From Hofstenia miamia (taxonomy: Eukaryota > Xenacoelomorpha > Acoela): a stretch of 64,000 nucleotides of DNA. The stretch covers positions 980,116 through 1,044,115 of the forward strand of contig SCFE01000118.1 in assembly GCA_004352715.1 (NCBI GenBank), in the 5' to 3' direction. Both the position numbers and the translations under genes were made by a program. Below, piece by piece: positions 50,175 to 60,589 of this stretch (position 1 is its first letter; each line of letters starts with the position of its first letter). The notes under the pieces were generated by a model. The model saw nothing but the letters and a program-made list of their open reading frames with translations. It had not been told where the DNA came from and searched no databases.

Positions 50175-50271
50175 CTGGGTAAAAGCATAATGTATCAATA
50201 AGATGTAGTAACTAGAGCAATTTTTATTTTAGCTTAAAAAGCATATGCTTTACCTCAGGGTTGTACTGGGG

Positions 50272-50321
50272 NNNNNNNNNNNNNNNNNNNNNNNNNNNNN
50301 NNNNNNNNNNNNNNNNNNNNN
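50272..50321. other. assembly gap, 50 N
   Basis: Lies about 100 bp upstream of ELMO exon 1. It separates the contig with exons 1-5 from the one that carries half of exon 6 on the other strand. Confidence 0.95.
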
Positions 50322-50608
50322 CAGCTGGCAACAATTGGGGGTGATGTTATGCCAGTTTATCAAATTCTGATCGTTAATCGCTGTTCTTGTAATATAGTGT
50401 ACAGCGAACGATGACAGAAGAATAAAATTGTTTCTGCTAACATCAAGATAAAAAATAGCATCATTAACACATCGGCTAATTCATTCGCAGTTTGGGCTTG
50501 CAGTCAGTTGATAGAATTCAAGCACTTTTTTATTTTCAAAACTTCCAAGTGCTGGTACTCGTCACGTGCAAGCTTATTCGAATGGTCAATATTTACAGAC
50601 AAACTTAA

Positions 50609-50811
50609 CACTAGAAAGTCCGAGCGGTGACATTTGACCGCCTTGCACATCTTATTGCCTCATGTAATGAGAATTTAAATAGAAAACCAGCTTATATTAT
50701 TCTTCTGACACTTTTCTTTCATTTGCTTTGTTTTCGTTTTCGTTTTACTTGAAACAGTCAATTCTGACAGCTGCATGAATTTAAAATATAGTATCATTGG
50801 ACTTTCTAGTG
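50609..50811. mobile_element. piggyBac-like MITE (tentative)
   Basis: Ends CACTAGAAAGTCC and, reversed, the same 13 bp, resembling the CCYTAGAAAG ends of piggyBac elements. TTAA precedes the left end; CTAA follows the right end, one base off a TTAA duplication. An internal GCGGT/GACCGC hairpin lies next to the left end. 203 bp, no ORF. Confidence 0.5.
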
Positions 50812-51717
50812 CTAAACATGCTCCTCATAGCATGATGATTCAATTCACAACTTGGACTTTAGATAGTGTATTCCTCTGCAGTGGACAAATTTGACAGTGA
50901 AATTCAGGCAGGAATTTTGAAACTTCTGGAGTTATCAACTACATCAGCAGAGGTTGAAACCTGCTGTAGTAAAGCAAGACTAATCTTATGATTACTTAGA
51001 ATGAAACGAAATCTCTAGACGACTGAAGACTTTTGTTTGTTTGCTATAACTAAAATAATTAGTGATGTTGAAGATATGGATAATTTCAGCTCACAATCAA
51101 TGTGATAGAAATGAGCGGAGTGTTATTTAGTATTATGATTTGTAGCCACACACACTGTAAATTATATTGACCAAACAACTCTTTCATAATGAATTTGTTT
51201 AAGTAGACTCGGCTTTTACACCAATTTAGCTGTTCAATTTTAAGTAATATTATTTTTCAAAAATTTTTCTTAGTATTGTACAAACCATGAAACCTTCGAT
51301 GGGATGGTAAATATTCCGAAGTAGCTACCAGCTTATCTGAACTCTTTTTAAAACCAACAATTACAATGTTCCGTGTTAACACTCAATATTTGAACAATTT
51401 GGAAGAAATAAGTATCAACTTAAGCAAATTTATAAAGAAACAATGTTTAAGTTGTTGAATAAATATGTTTTTTATGTATAACACATAAAGAAAAGAATTT
51501 AAGGTATTCATTTATTGAATACTTATATTTATCGAATTTAACTACATTTTAAATAAATTTTTTCTCTAAGATGGTATTTCAAAATTTGTGATTCTATTAA
51601 TGGAAGCATATTTTCACCAATCATGTTTGTAAGTGGCAAAATTTAACAACCATTCACAACAGAGCAACTACCTCATAGTTTCATAAACATTTCTTTGAAC
51701 ATGAAATAGTTGTGTTT

Positions 51718-51743
51718 TGCAAAAATGGCTAAATACAGAAACA
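51718..51743 (+). pseudogene. 3' half of ELMO exon 6, interrupted
   Basis: Part of a block (51718-52328) that is the reverse complement of 38255-38869. It holds the last nine codons of exon 6 and its GTAAGG donor, here on the plus strand. Upstream of 51718 the sequence is unrelated. Confidence 0.7.
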
Positions 51744-52328
51744 GTAAGGAAAATAGATTGGGATTAAATTCAGGGAACAAATCTATTTTTCTTTTGTAAT
51801 TTTGAGACTGCCACTAGTTCAGCAAGTACTAAATAAAGTCATTTATCTCGGAATAACATCTATTAATTTAAATAAATGTTACCAGATTTGCAAATTTGTA
51901 CATAATTTTCGACTTGAAAGAGCTAAACTAACTGAATTCCGGCCAAATCACGTCCAAATATATTGAATAAAAATTTATATTATTCCCAAAGCAATATAAT
52001 GGAAAAAGGCGGTCCAAGGCTTACTGAAAATGGGAAAACTAAATTTAATGGAATTCCCAAATCAAATTGCAACTTTGACTAGTTATAAGAAAGACATTCA
52101 AGTTGCTTAAAATTTTATTATGTACTAGTAAAACTTTTGCAACACTCACTAAATAATAATCAAAGTATCAAATAATAAATTTATTTAATGCAATCATAAA
52201 AAGGAGCTGACCCCCTGACGTTGTACTTCGCTTCCTCTGACGCTTTTTAAATATGAAACATTATAATATAATTTACTTGTGAAATCCAATGCGCATATAT
52301 CTTTTCAACAAAATCATTTGCAATATAT
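51718..52328 (-). repeat. reverse-complement copy of 38255-38869
   Basis: About 611 bp, seemingly identical to the left part of the small contig with intact exon 6. It includes the exon's 3' half and the intron behind it. It continues beyond 52328 into sequence that the small contig does not reach. Confidence 0.9.
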
Positions 52329-53405
52329 AGATATATTATGTAATATTATTGCATTCTTGTTAATAAAAAATAAAATCATCATCTCCATGTAAGGCTCTCT
52401 TCAGCTTGATCAAATTGACCTCTTGCAGTGAGGTCACACATGTTTTAACTCAATTATTTGGCTAGGCTCCTTTTGGCCCTCTGGCTACGTCCCTGATTAC
52501 CATAAATCTATAAGAACTAGACAACATATATGCTAATCACTGCAAATGCAACATACGCAAGGCTTAAGTAAAGGCAATAAACATATTTTGAAATATTTGA
52601 ATTTATTGAATTTTTTATAAACATTAATGTTTAAATTCATTGTAAAAATAGGTTTATTAAATACGGGAATTTCCAAGGGACAAATTAAGAATTTAATATA
52701 ATTATTTAGCAAATTAAATTTTTTGTTATATTTCGATATTAATTTTCATAAAAGCTATTTTAGAAATTATTAATCCAAAGTTATGTAAAATATATTTTTT
52801 TGCAAATTGAAATCAAATAATAGTATAAATTCTCAATCAACATTTAATCTTCAGCAAAAGAACACCTGTTTTGTTTCAACATTTTTAGGTCGCATTTAAG
52901 AAGGCTAAGTACTAGATAATGAAAATCGAAATTTCTTAAAACACTAAATTTTTATTAAAAAACTAATAAAAAATCTCTAGAAATAAGTAGTGCAAGAATG
53001 TATGCACTTAATTTATCAAAAACTCTTTGACTGAAATTTTTAATTTACACTTAGGCCCTTAACGGCTTGAATCTTGACTTCGAAAAACTTTCTCAGGTTG
53101 AATCAGTCGTCAACAAGTCAAAATTATAATTCCTAAGAACTTAATGAAAATATAACAAATTTAGAATCCACTTAAATACGCCTGAAACCTTTACGTAATA
53201 TAATAGCGTATATTAATTTGTATACACTTACGGACATATGCACTATTTACAAACTTTTAAATTTCCGAAGTAGAAAGTAATTACATATATTGCAAGCAAA
53301 ACTGTTAAACCAATATATTTTATTTATAAAACATAGACCATACCCACAAACACAACACATACATACCACGTCCAAAAGACAATTTAAAAATAATAGGCTA
53401 CACAT

Positions 53406-53438
<33 letters not shown>
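52329..53438. other. no gene seen; (TA)n at 53408-53438
   Basis: AT-rich, presumably ELMO intron 6 sequence if the contig is misplaced (see the exon 6 finding). It ends in a TA run at the next gap. Confidence 0.45.
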
Positions 53439-53571
53439 NNNNNNNNNNNNNNNNNNNNNNNNNNNNNNNNNNNNNNNNNNNNNNNNNNNNNNNNNNNNNN
53501 NNNNNNNNNNNNNNNNNNNNNNNNNNNNNNNNNNNNNNNNNNNNNNNNNNNNNNNNNNNNNNNNNNNNNNN
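53439..53571. other. assembly gap inside (TA)n
   Basis: 133 N with TA repeats on both sides. Confidence 0.95.
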
Positions 53572-53662
53572 TATATATATATATCTTTTTGTATATTTCG
53601 TGAATAATTCAATTGCTTTGACGTTCTAAATTTGTACTGCTTAGCAAAAATTGTGTGTTCCC

Positions 53663-53747
53663 ACTATCGACTTTTATCGTCTGTTAAGAAATCGGTGATA
53701 AAAGTCGATAGTGTCTGCTTTTTTATCAACTGATCAAAGTCGATAGT
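53663..53747. repeat. perfect 16-bp inverted repeat plus a third copy
   Basis: ACTATCGACTTTTATC (53663-53678) is followed after 18 nt by its exact complement (53697-53712). A third near-copy, GATCAAAGTCGATAGT, lies at 53732-53747. It could be a MITE end or a DNA/RNA hairpin. Confidence 0.6.
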
Positions 53748-53749
53748 AG

Positions 53750-55379
53750 AAACGGTACTTAAGAAATTTTTTCTAAGTTTCCTCAAATTTGGAGTTGATC
53801 TAGACTGTTGCAGGATCTTATTGTAATGTCGAAAGCGAGTCATTCCATGTTAGTGTGATTATTTCAATATTATTGATACATCCACTTGGTCTCCGTTTAA
53901 ACTTACATAAATATGGATTCGAAAAAGAATAAAATAAAAATCCGAATCAAAACTTACTACCTGGAATTATTAGTTGGTAATGTGGCCATTCACAATGACT
54001 GTTGCGGCTCAACTCATGAGCATTCATTGTAATACATGTATTTTGACGAATGTCCAAGTGTCTAGATTTTCTAATACTTCAAACAATGCGTCATACAGCT
54101 ATTAAAGTGCTGATTAAAATGTAGTTCTGCAATTAAACGATGAATGAAAAAATGTATTATTTCCATAGAAAATTTACATTTTCCTTCCCACCATTCAGAA
54201 TATGTCCATACCTACTTGTTTTAATTAAATTAGATCATTTCCACTTTAAAAACCTGTAATATTATAAAAAGTTTGAAAATATGTGGATTGGATTCCATCA
54301 ACAGCCACGAAATAAAATTATCACCGTTTTTTCTAGTGATTTAATGCAAAATGAACACATGGTGATTAAACAAACACTTATTATATTGTCTAAAATTCAA
54401 TACAATTTATTGCAAACGCGTATAGCTTTCAACAATATAAAAAGATTGTAAATTTATAAAATATTAAATCAACTCATTCTATAAGTTAATCAAATATGTT
54501 CAATTTAAAAACTTGATATCACAGTTGATATTCCATCATTATTACTTCTTAGAGTTAACTTCCTCTAAGTTTAATGAAAATTAAATGCGTGACAATCATG
54601 AAGTTTTGGCTTATGTAGAATTCAATAATTGCATGTTTACTAATCTAAGTTTCAGCAATCAATATTATGTAAAAATGGCAAAAATTTTCAATTTTGCTAA
54701 TTTTTATAGTAGTTTAAAAGAATTGTTACGCCATCTAGTAATGCAAGTTTAATGCAATGACAGTTGCTCATCGTTTGTAAGTCCATAAATGGTTTCTATC
54801 AAATTCATGACCCTTTTGCGTTCCCGAATAGTGCAATACATTAGTGAATTTTTCATTTCAACTGAGATTTCTTGTGAGCTCAATCAAATCTAAAGAAAGT
54901 TAAACAGTGTTGTTTAAACAATTTTCTCAATACAATATATAAACTTTAGTTGTATTTTAGTTAAAAATCTGCAAGAGAGGTATTTTGTACATGTTTCCTG
55001 CATAAGTCACTGCATAGTTTAGTCACCATACACAATTTAATGCACGTAGTTAAGTAGGAGGTTTAGGCCATCTAGTGGGCACACAATTAATACAGTCATT
55101 CTTAGAATATAAATTTAATTTCAAACTATATTTAATGAGTATCAGATAATAAAGATGAAAACGAAAAGCCAGATTTGGCCGAGTAAATCCAATGAATATT
55201 TAACTAATTTTAATAGCGTATTGTAGAATCTGTTCTGGTCTGCAGAGTTGAGCATTTAACGATGATGAAAATTTACTGAACAGAGTCAATCCTAAAATTT
55301 AATTCAATATTCATTTAATCTTAAACAGCCAGACAATTTTTGAAAATTTTTCATGATCGTAAAAAATTTTTTTCTGAAC
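53750..55379. other. no gene seen
   Basis: AT-rich spacer between the hairpin and the compact RT element. No coding motif recognised on either strand. Confidence 0.4.
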
Positions 55380-57655
55380 CTCAAAACTATTAACACCATG
55401 CTACACTTGAAAACACTACATGATAGAGGAGAGTCTTCTCTTTCTTTTTCGCTCTTAATCGTGGACCTGACTCTGTCTCATCGAGGCGTGTTGCGAGCTC
55501 AATGGGTTTAGGGTATCTTTACACATATCAAGAAATAGTCAAAGTTCTTTGTTGCTTCTATGGTCTCAAAACCATATAAATACATGAACAAAAGCAGCAT
55601 TTTATTCTCTTCTCAAGTGATTCCAAAACGGTACTGATTTAACATGGCTGAATTACGCGTATTTATATACAAATCAAGTTGGTTAAAGGCTGTTAGTATG
55701 GGTGACGTAATTAAGCCATCAGCGCTACAAGGTAAATCGCGAAATAAAGTTACTGCACGCGACGGAAAATCCGCCAGGTTGGTGTCCGAAGGCACCCAAA
55801 CAACACTGATACATTTTACAAAAAGTAATAAATTCACGCACAAAGAAAGTTCTAAAAGTTCAAACTGTAATATCCGCCTCTTCTTTGCAGCAAAGTAGAG
55901 TGGCCTAGAATCCGTGTGTATTATATCGTGAGGTTTTGCTAGGAATACTGCGAACGCAAAGGCTATGAGCTCTTTATCATAAATGTGAAGTGTACGATTA
56001 CTAATGTCTTTAGAGTATGAACGAGGTTGTTGATCTGAAGCAAGTACGACTGCAATTCCAGTGTCCGAGGCATCAGAAAACCATCTATTTTGATCGCGTG
56101 GAACCGTGTAATCCCAAGTGTAGTAATGCGGCAACTGAAGAAAAAGAATGCGCATTAGCATGAGTAAGTTCGGGCGCTGCATTGATGAATACAACGGTCG
56201 CACAAAGCCCCAAGGGGCAAAAAGTGGCCAAGCGAAGGCCATGTGACCAAGAATACGCTCCTTCATCTTACCGTGGACTTTGGTAAGGTCAAGACTAAGA
56301 ATGCCAGACAGAAGCAGTTCTCTGTGTGGGGTTAAGCTAAGCCGAGAACGTGGAATATCAAGCAAGAAACCGAGCACTTCGCCAGAAGTTATGGGTGTGC
56401 GTACAGTCTTCTGTTCTTGGAATATTATACCACAAGTCTGCAAAAATTCCAAATAACTATTAATGTAGTCAAATCGAGAGATATGAAACACCAAGAGTAT
56501 GTTATCGATGTGACCCCAACAAATAGAACAACTATCTTTTAACGGAGAGAGCAAGTAATTTAAAAACATTTGACAAATAAAGGGACTTATCGAGAGGCCC
56601 ATAGGCAACTTAGTAAAAGAGTAACGTAGGCCATTCGGCGCAAGAAAACAAGTCTTGTATTGCTGAGAACTATCCAGATCCAGATGGTAAAAAGCAGATT
56701 TCAGATCCAGCGTGAGCATAACATGATTTTTGGGAATGCGGGTCTTCTTGATCACGGTAGGCAGTGACGGCAGGTAGAAAGGCGGATGAGAAGACAGTTT
56801 GGTGACCGGACTGAAATCAACCACAAGGCGGACTTTGGACTTGTTTTTGGGCACTGCAAAACACTGAAATGTGAATGGCGAACGTGGGGAGCGTTTGATA
56901 ATACCAGCGAGTTCCATAGCTTGTATTTGAGCGAGAATGTGTTTTTCCATGAGCGGTTCGTGTTTTCTAGGAACTTTAGAGACGAAGGGTTTAAACTTAG
57001 TGAAGGAAATAGAAGCTGACTTAACGCACTGCAAACGTTTGGGAAGTGGATGATGCTGTTCCAAGCGTTGCCAATTAACGTTGACTCTCGGGAATTGGTA
57101 ATCAACTGGTGCTGAGGGATCTAGGATTTCAACTTTGTCCGAGATGCCGGGAGGAAACTCCATATGGTCGTCATCGTTAGCGTGGTGATCGTCGCATTGA
57201 TCATCAGCGTTATCTTCTTCTTCGTCCTGATCTTCCTGATCGCTAAGAATGCGTAGATTATGGCGAGCCAGAAAGAGCGCTAGCATATGAAGAATATGTC
57301 TGTGTGGGAGATGCGAAAGCGTAACGTAGTAGTCGAGAAAGTTTTGTTGAGCCGAAGGTGGAAGTAGGATTGCTAAATTGTTGATACGTTGTAAAAAGGC
57401 TAAGTCTATAACTGGCGGTGGAGTTGCCTCTGCAGAAATCGAAAGAATACTGTCCAAAGAAACCTGAGTTGACGAAAGAAGAGCATCGATAACTGGCGAA
57501 AGTGGCGAACTCGAGAGAAATTTTCAAAGAAAGTTTGTTAATCTTTCCAACAAATTCAGCAACAGCAATTCCCCACTAGATTTGTCCATGCCTCACGATT
57601 TTCAAATTTCCTAATAGGTTTGGAAAAATGATTTGTTCATTTAAAACGACGCTAG
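55380..57655 (-). mobile_element. compact single-ORF retroelement (autonomous-type copy)
   Basis: On the minus strand: a leader of about 130 bp beginning near AGCCTAGCGTCGTTTTAAAT, one long RT-RNase H frame, and a trailer of about 230 bp with GGTTTTGAGACCATAGAAGC, AGAACTTTGACTATTTCTTG and CTCCTCTATCATGTAGTG. Leader and trailer are recognised because the ORF-less copies at 12.3, 13.7 and 26.4 kb join the same two sequences directly. No long terminal repeats, no inverted ends and no second ORF are visible. The hairpin of the short copies is reduced here to GAGCTCGCAACACGCCTC. Confidence 0.72.
55613..57523 (-). CDS. reverse transcriptase-RNase H protein of the compact element
   Basis: Open for 636 codons from the stop at 57524-57526. 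There is no in-frame ATG before the Met of HILHMLAL, so the start is unknown (upstream splicing or a non-AUG start). Numbering from TTG at 57457: acidic stretch at 72-100; DNA-copying domain with KVRLVVDF at about 208, motif A LTLDLKSAFYHL at 248-259 (catalytic Asp 251), motif B LPMGLSISPF at 284-293 and motif C CWGHIDNILLVF at about 313-324. Asn replaces the second Asp of the usual Asp-Asp pair. The connection ends with LGHMAFAWPLFAPWGF. RNase H has SDASD, KELIAFA, IHTDS and SDTNLADFPSR, giving the four acidic residues. The type is that of DIRS-like elements and pararetroviruses, not LINE, and no integrase, protease or tyrosine recombinase follows. Confidence 0.82.
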   Translation of the reverse strand, partial: KFLSSSPLSPVIDALLSSTQVSLDSILSISAEATPPPVIDLAFLQRINNLAILLPPSAQQNFLDYYVTLSHLPHRHILHMLALFLARHNLRILSDQEDQDEEEDNADDQCDDHHANDDDHMEFPPGISDKVEILDPSAPVDYQFPRVNVNWQRLEQHHPLPKRLQCVKSASISFTKFKPFVSKVPRKHEPLMEKHILAQIQAMELAGIIKRSPRSPFTFQCFAVPKNKSKVRLVVDFSPVTKLSSHPPFYLPSLPTVIKKTRIPKNHVMLTLDLKSAFYHLDLDSSQQYKTCFLAPNGLRYSFTKLPMGLSISPFICQMFLNYLLSPLKDSCSICWGHIDNILLVFHISRFDYINSYLEFLQTCGIIFQEQKTVRTPITSGEVLGFLLDIPRSRLSLTPHRELLLSGILSLDLTKVHGKMKERILGHMAFAWPLFAPWGFVRPLYSSMQRPNLLMLMRILFLQLPHYYTWDYTVPRDQNRWFSDASDTGIAVVLASDQQPRSYSKDISNRTLHIYDKELIAFAFAVFLAKPHDIIHTDSRPLYFAAKKRRILQFELLELSLCVNLLLFVKCISVVWVPSDTNLADFPSRAVTLFRDLPCSADGLITSPILTAFNQLDLYINTRNSAMLNQYRFGIT

Positions 57656-58080
57656 GCTATTCAAGGAAAATATACATTTTTAATAAATATTAAATTAATG
57701 GAGTTAGGGTTTCATTTAGCTTTTGTAATAATTGCATTGCGAACATAATAAATGAGATCTCTTTGTAAGCAAATAAAGAAAGTTGGTGTATGAACACATA
57801 AAATTTGAAAGTACCAATCAATAAAGAGCAGAATTACACCTGCGTCACGGGGGCAGGGATTTGGTGGGGGTTGGCGGACTCACCGGGTAGGTTGGCGGAC
57901 TCACCTTCTAGGTTTACTGGGTCACCGGGTCACATTTATAGAAACAAATGACTGAAAAAAAATATACAATGAGCCTCATCTCAATATATTTAAGCTTATT
58001 ATTAGACTAATTAAGCTTATTATTAGACTATCAAGTGTGCTTTAAATTGTATCATGTGTGCTTTAAAATTATTATGTTTC
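57656..58080. other. no gene seen; short GGTTGGCGGACTCACC repeat
   Basis: AT-rich except 57845-57930, where GGTTGGCGGACTCACC is repeated twice in tandem with small changes. Confidence 0.45.
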
Positions 58081-58094
58081 TGTAATAGGGCTAT

Positions 58095-58205
58095 GCGAAT
58101 TCACTTGTTAAATTTCGAATTCGAATCCTTAAATTTCGAATATGTATTTGGCGATTTCAATCCGAATTCGAATCCAATCAATCCGAATTCGAATCCAATA
58201 ACTTC
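58095..58205. repeat. CGAATTCGAATCC repeat cluster
   Basis: AATTTCGAATTCGAATCC and CCGAATTCGAATCCAATCA/A recur three to four times, built on palindromic GAATTC and TTCGAA. Single relatives (TTCGAAATTCG, AATTCGAAAAAG) lie further on, to about 58440. Confidence 0.6.
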
Positions 58206-58269
58206 CTTACCAAAAACATTTGTTGTTAAAGTTACGGTTAAAAACGAATTAAGATATAAAAAACTTTAG

Positions 58270-59740
58270 CTGTTTATTCTACAATGGGAGTAGTCCGCCA
58301 GAACTTTCTACATTATCCACTGAATTGTACCAAAATTCGAAAAAGAACATTAATACGGATTCGGATTTGATTTCGTATTTTGTTAGTCTAATTTGTAATT
58401 GGTTAATATTAAGTTAGTGTTAAAATTCATTTTCGAAATTCGATTTAAATATAGGTCCAAATTTTTGCCAGAAATGAAATGAGGTTTAAATTATTAAATT
58501 TAATAAATATTTGCGAATACAAGAATGTTTCACAGATTAATATTTTAAAATGATGACTTATATTTCAGAAAAAGTATTTCGATTCTCTTTTATTTCACAT
58601 CGTAAGTTATGGGACATGCTAGACCAGACCTATATCTATAATGTGCGATGAAGCATTCGAATGCCAGTGAAGACAATGTGATGTGTTGTTCATAGCAATG
58701 CCTATGTAGGAAACCTTCGAAATTCCAAAAAACGGGTCATTCGAGTCATTTATTTTCAATTTTACCGGGTCTCGCTGGGTAATCGGGTCCAAATTTATCC
58801 GGGTCATACGGGTCGCCATTTGCAACTCTGAACTGATAGAAAATAATCTTTTCTTACATTTTTCTCTTTAATTCGTGCGACTACACTACGAAAATTGACT
58901 TTGGAAACGGCTTGGCATGAAGGAGTTCGGGTAGTCTATTGGCAGAAAACAAAATATTTGAGGCTAGTTGTTCCTGTCATGGGCCTTAGACCTCTTTAAT
59001 AATCGAACAATAGGTGTGGGAGAAATTTGAATGCTTTTGAAAATTTGGACGTTCCACAGAAAATACTTGATGGTACATTTTCATCATAACAGAGAAGCAC
59101 ATTTGTCCAACTCCCAGCATTCCCCCAAATTTCCTAATAGTTTTGGCGGAAATTGTGTCAAAATTAACAAAGGGGTTGTTACCTTAAAATAAAGTGTCTG
59201 GTGTAAATATTGGCTGCATGCCCGCGTCCTCTTCACAAAATACAACAAGCACAACTGAACAGTTAAATTTATTCATATTTACTATAAACTTGTCATCCAA
59301 TTCAGATCTTCCAAAAACTGACAATTGAAAACTTCAAATATTCATGCCAGTGGTTGACACAGAAATTCAGGTGGGAGACATGAATATAGAATTTAACAAA
59401 AATACCTTAGCTTGGCTTGAGTCCTACATTGGCATGAGTCACAACCCTTGAATGCCACAACAACCAAAACATAAACCTGGGGCTCCATTTTGATTGAAAA
59501 GTTGGCACTACTCTAACCTTAGGAAGAAGGGCTGGATCCCCAATCAAAATTCACAGGATGAGCTAAGCCTCCCCCCTGTACAACCCCTTCGAGTGCAACC
59601 TTGCTAATAGTTCACTCGAGGCATCAATGAACCATGATAAATAATCTAACTAATATCCGCCGATGTAAAAAAATTCGCATGAAAAGTTGTTTTAAAAGTT
59701 ATTTTATAACCCATAGCCATGATTTATCTTCTGAAGAAAG
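58270..59740. other. no gene seen; old repeats
   Basis: 58740-58820 contains several copies of CGGGTC (ACGGGTCATTCGAG, CCGGGTCTCGC, TCGGGTCCAA, CCGGGTCATACGGGTCGCC). 59405-59590 is a diverged relative of the dispersed repeat at 39180. No coding motif. Confidence 0.4.
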
Positions 59741-60080
59741 CAACCGCATATTGTTTCAACAGGATGGCGTATCGCCATATTTGCCGATCACTGTACGAAA
59801 TTCATTAAATGGGTGGATCATCAGACGTGGTTCAGTGGATCTTGACCTCTTAGTTCCCCAGAACTAGCTTCCCTTTACTTCTTCCTGTAAGGGCATCTAA
59901 AGTTGCTTGTCTAATCAACTCATACAAAGAGTATTGAAGAATTAAAAGACAACATGGGAGTCATTTGGGCACAGATTCACACTGAAGTGTTGAATAGTAT
60001 TGACAATTCCCTTTGGATTCGTTTTCAGAAATGTAATCAATACGAAGGTAGTCACGTTGAACAGTTATTGTAGCTATTTT
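59634..60080 (+). pseudogene. mariner-type transposase remnant
   Basis: NRILFQQDGVSPYLPITVRN then SLNGWIIRRGSVDLDLLVPQ matches the second-Asp block and the following Trp-Ile-(Gly/Arg)-Arg-Arg-Gly-Ser-(Val) stretch of the insect-type mariner lineage with the LWGY motif. A frameshift follows at about 59867. The tail to 60080 is decayed. GCGCCACCCTAT near 60176 may be its right end. Confidence 0.6.
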
Positions 60081-60179
60081 CTGCTTTGAGCTTTGGGCCA
60101 TGTAAATAAATTTAGCAATTATTGTCTCTAATATAAACTAGTTGTTCAATGATTAAGTGTGATGCACGACTTTTGCGCC

Positions 60180-60182
<3 letters not shown>

Positions 60183-60223
<41 letters not shown>

Positions 60224-60224
60224 N
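60183..60224. repeat. (TA)n microsatellite ending in a single N
   Basis: TA run of about 40 nt broken by GTATATATA, with an N at 60224. A contig join is likely. Confidence 0.8.
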
Positions 60225-60456
60225 GGTTAGTGTTATGAGAAGTGCACATCGTTTTTTGTTGTCACATTATTTAGAAATCGATTTTATTCATGACGTTTGC
60301 TTGAGAGTACAGGGCAGACTGCAACGCTGTATATGCCACATCTGAACTACTATGATTCTACTGTTTCGTGCCACAAGATGGATGGGCAGTTATTCACAGC
60401 CAATTATCCATTGTTCTACCACAGTACTATGAAAATCATCCATCACCAGCCGCCAA

Positions 60457-60458
<2 letters not shown>

Positions 60459-60498
<40 letters not shown>
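60459..60498. repeat. (TA)n microsatellite
   Basis: TA run of about 40 nt. Confidence 0.85.
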
Positions 60499-60502
<4 letters not shown>

Positions 60503-60589
60503 ATGCAAGGGAAACACCGAACATTGTTGCCATAAAATAGGGACGTTATCAAATTGTTTGGCATAAACTTCCTGTGATCTAGTTTTGAT

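Noticed and set aside
55644-57019. Plus-strand frames opposite the RT-RNase H ORF
   Set aside because: Shadows of the minus-strand coding sequence. Their translations lack any domain.
57258-57527. 89-codon minus-strand frame with an ATG overlapping the start of the RT ORF
   Set aside because: Different frame, Ser/Phe-rich and no domain. It supplies an ATG but would need a frameshift into RT, for which I see no signal.
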